Source: Sporodiniella umbellata (Eukaryota; Mucoromycota; Mucoromycetes; Mucorales; Rhizopodaceae). From it: DNA of 64,000 nt. How positions within the stretch are numbered: the stretch's first letter is position 1; each line of letters starts with the position of its first letter. Positions 62,959 to 64,000 of the stretch are shown here, one piece after another. The position numbers and the translations under genes are program-made. The notes under the pieces are model-generated. The model had not been told where the DNA came from and ran no database searches. It saw only the letters and a program-made list of their open reading frames with translations. The DNA lies in contig JAIXMR010000099.1 of the NCBI GenBank assembly GCA_025677835.1, positions 40,911 through 104,910 of the forward strand. The letters run 5' to 3'.

Positions 62959-64000
62959 TTTTTTTTTTTTTTTTGTGGGGTCGACATTAAACGATTCAGT
63001 TCTTGGCAACAAGGAATCCAAAATCATTTATCATATGTCGTGACACAACTGGAGTTCAGAGTGGAGCTGGAGAATGAGCTTTTGCGTTTGAGCGAAAACT
63101 GTGGAGGTTGTGAAAGGTATCTGGTGAAAAATGTGACGCCAACGAGCAGACCATATTGCTTGTAATGTACAAGCTATTATTTGGGCTGAGGACAGTTGGA
63201 TCACAGACGTAGTTTTCGGATGTCTAGGAGGAAAGGCGGTTAGGTGTGTGACAGCTATGTGTAAGTCTGAAAGGAAGAACCATATACAGGGTGACCAGTT
63301 GTCATCGAAGTAGGTGTGTGCGGTCTGTTGCCAAACGGGGACTATTTTTGGGCAGGTGTATAGGAAATGAATCAAAGAGTCTTTTTCTTTCTCACAAAGA
63401 GGGCACAGGTCGGATTGGAATTTGGTCGGTAGAAATTTGTGTAGCAGACCAGTATGAGGAATAGAGCGATGAAGGATTTTATACCAAATTGTTCTGGCTT
63501 TTAGTGGAATTTTTTGGGACCAAAACAGTGACCAAGGGATTTGCTTAGCTGCAAGATCCATGTTGAACTGGACATTTGCAGTAGATTTCGGTGATACCTC
63601 GAGTGTCTTTCGTTGGCTTATGAAAAGTCTAAATGTCCTAGGGGTAGGTTTAATCATCTCGGCCGTTAGTAACCGAACAGAGTTGACTTTCCAAATGGAT
63701 AGAAATATCGGTAGAAAATCTACTTGTGCAGTTGAAGAGTCTGGATATGTCTTGTGGAGATTGACTAGTGGAGAGAGACTTATGCGCCCTTCCCGGAGGA
63801 GGTTAATAATATTTTTACTAGTCTTGGTGTGGTAGCGTATCTCGGTCGAAGAGAAGGTTCTAAGACGTAATGAAAATGTAGATTGATCGAGGATCAATAT
63901 GTGATTACCTGTCAGACGATGAAAGGTTTTTTGTAAACACACAGAGGGGAGAGAGAGTGTGTAGTCTATCTGTGGAAGGAAGACTGCCAGCTTCTTACCA
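62959..64000 (-). mobile_element. 3' end of a LINE-type (non-LTR) retrotransposon, truncated by window edge
   Basis: On the minus strand the ORF entering at the window edge ends at 63031. A 3' UT segment of ~55 nt (63030-62975) follows, then 16 A (62974-62959 on the minus strand), a typical non-LTR poly(A) tail. The tail abuts a short TTATTATTATTA repeat that could be the target. Orientation is the same as NSE2. The 5' part lies outside the window, so full length and target-site duplication cannot be judged. Confidence 0.85.
63031..63999 (-). CDS. LINE ORF2-like protein, C-terminal part (reverse-transcriptase zinc-binding region)
   Basis: The frame is open from the window edge (63999) to the stop at 63031, about 322 codons with no stop. 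The visible portion lies after the reverse transcriptase proper. It contains the zf-RVT pattern: IPLKARTIWYKILHRSIP, then LCPLCEKEKDSLIHFLYTCPK (CX2C...HX4-5C), then WRHIF near the end. This layout is typical of fungal and plant LINE/Tad-like ORF2 tails. No frameshift is seen in the part available, so the copy may be fairly recent. The catalytic FADD motif and any endonuclease would lie beyond the window. Confidence 0.85.
   Translation of the reverse strand, partial: GKKLAVFLPQIDYTLSLPSVCLQKTFHRLTGNHILILDQSTFSLRLRTFSSTEIRYHTKTSKNIINLLREGRISLSPLVNLHKTYPDSSTAQVDFLPIFLSIWKVNSVRLLTAEMIKPTPRTFRLFISQRKTLEVSPKSTANVQFNMDLAAKQIPWSLFWSQKIPLKARTIWYKILHRSIPHTGLLHKFLPTKFQSDLCPLCEKEKDSLIHFLYTCPKIVPVWQQTAHTYFDDNWSPCIWFFLSDLHIAVTHLTAFPPRHPKTTSVIQLSSAQIIACTLQAIWSARWRHIFHQIPFTTSTVFAQTQKLILQLHSELQLCHDI

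Overview
The window is nuclear DNA from a fungus, most likely an early-diverging filamentous fungus of the Mucoromycota (Mucorales-like). That placement is an inference from gene content and style, not from a marker gene. The signs are many short introns (about 40-130 nt) with GT-AG ends and CTAAC/CTAAT-like branch sites, AT-rich spacers full of A or T runs of 15-36 nt, a fungal HOY1/Phx1-type homeobox gene, and genes for ether-lipid-like, peroxisomal and Moco metabolism. No operons, CRISPR arrays, tRNAs or rRNAs were found.

Layout. 1-941: 3' part of UTP15. 1090-7407 (-): UBR1 N-recognin. 7752-9104 (-): dienoyl-CoA isomerase. 9105-16142: two long spacers around a single-exon PH-domain gene (11814-12650). 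16143-17713: homeobox factor. 18136-19298: SWT1-like PIN endonuclease. 20740-22910: PP2A B56 subunit. 23652-27927 (-): USP7-type deubiquitinase in 17 exons. 29456-30170 (-): sulfotransferase-fold protein. 31582-32600: mitochondrial 2-Cys peroxiredoxin. 33429-36691: mitochondrial LeuRS. 36726-37511 (-): TLC-domain membrane protein. 37785-40003 (-): gephyrin-type MogA-MoeA fusion. 40802-41572 (-): START-like membrane-anchored protein. 41573-44815: spacer with a decayed coding segment.

44816-49572 carries the most unusual gene: a fatty acyl-CoA reductase fused to a PlsB/GNPAT-type acyltransferase whose HX4D catalytic histidine position reads serine. Then come an L-fuconate dehydratase/ENOSF1 homologue (49876-51246, -), REV1 in 17 exons (52302-55787), an unknown 313-aa protein (56376-57317, -), Rab GDI (57884-59428), mitochondrial ribosomal protein bS18m (60199-60906), the SUMO ligase NSE2 (60941-61867, -), and at the right edge the 3' end of a LINE-type retrotransposon with its poly(A) tail (62959-64000, -).

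Most neighbours are functionally unrelated housekeeping genes. Loose themes are ubiquitin/SUMO signalling (UBR1, USP7, NSE2), genome maintenance (REV1, NSE2), mitochondrial translation and defence (LeuRS, bS18m, peroxiredoxin), and lipid metabolism (dienoyl-CoA isomerase, FAR-acyltransferase, TLC, START-like). Exon structures were read by hand from splice signals, reading-frame continuity and family conservation; every multi-exon model given here closes in frame, but none has transcript support.
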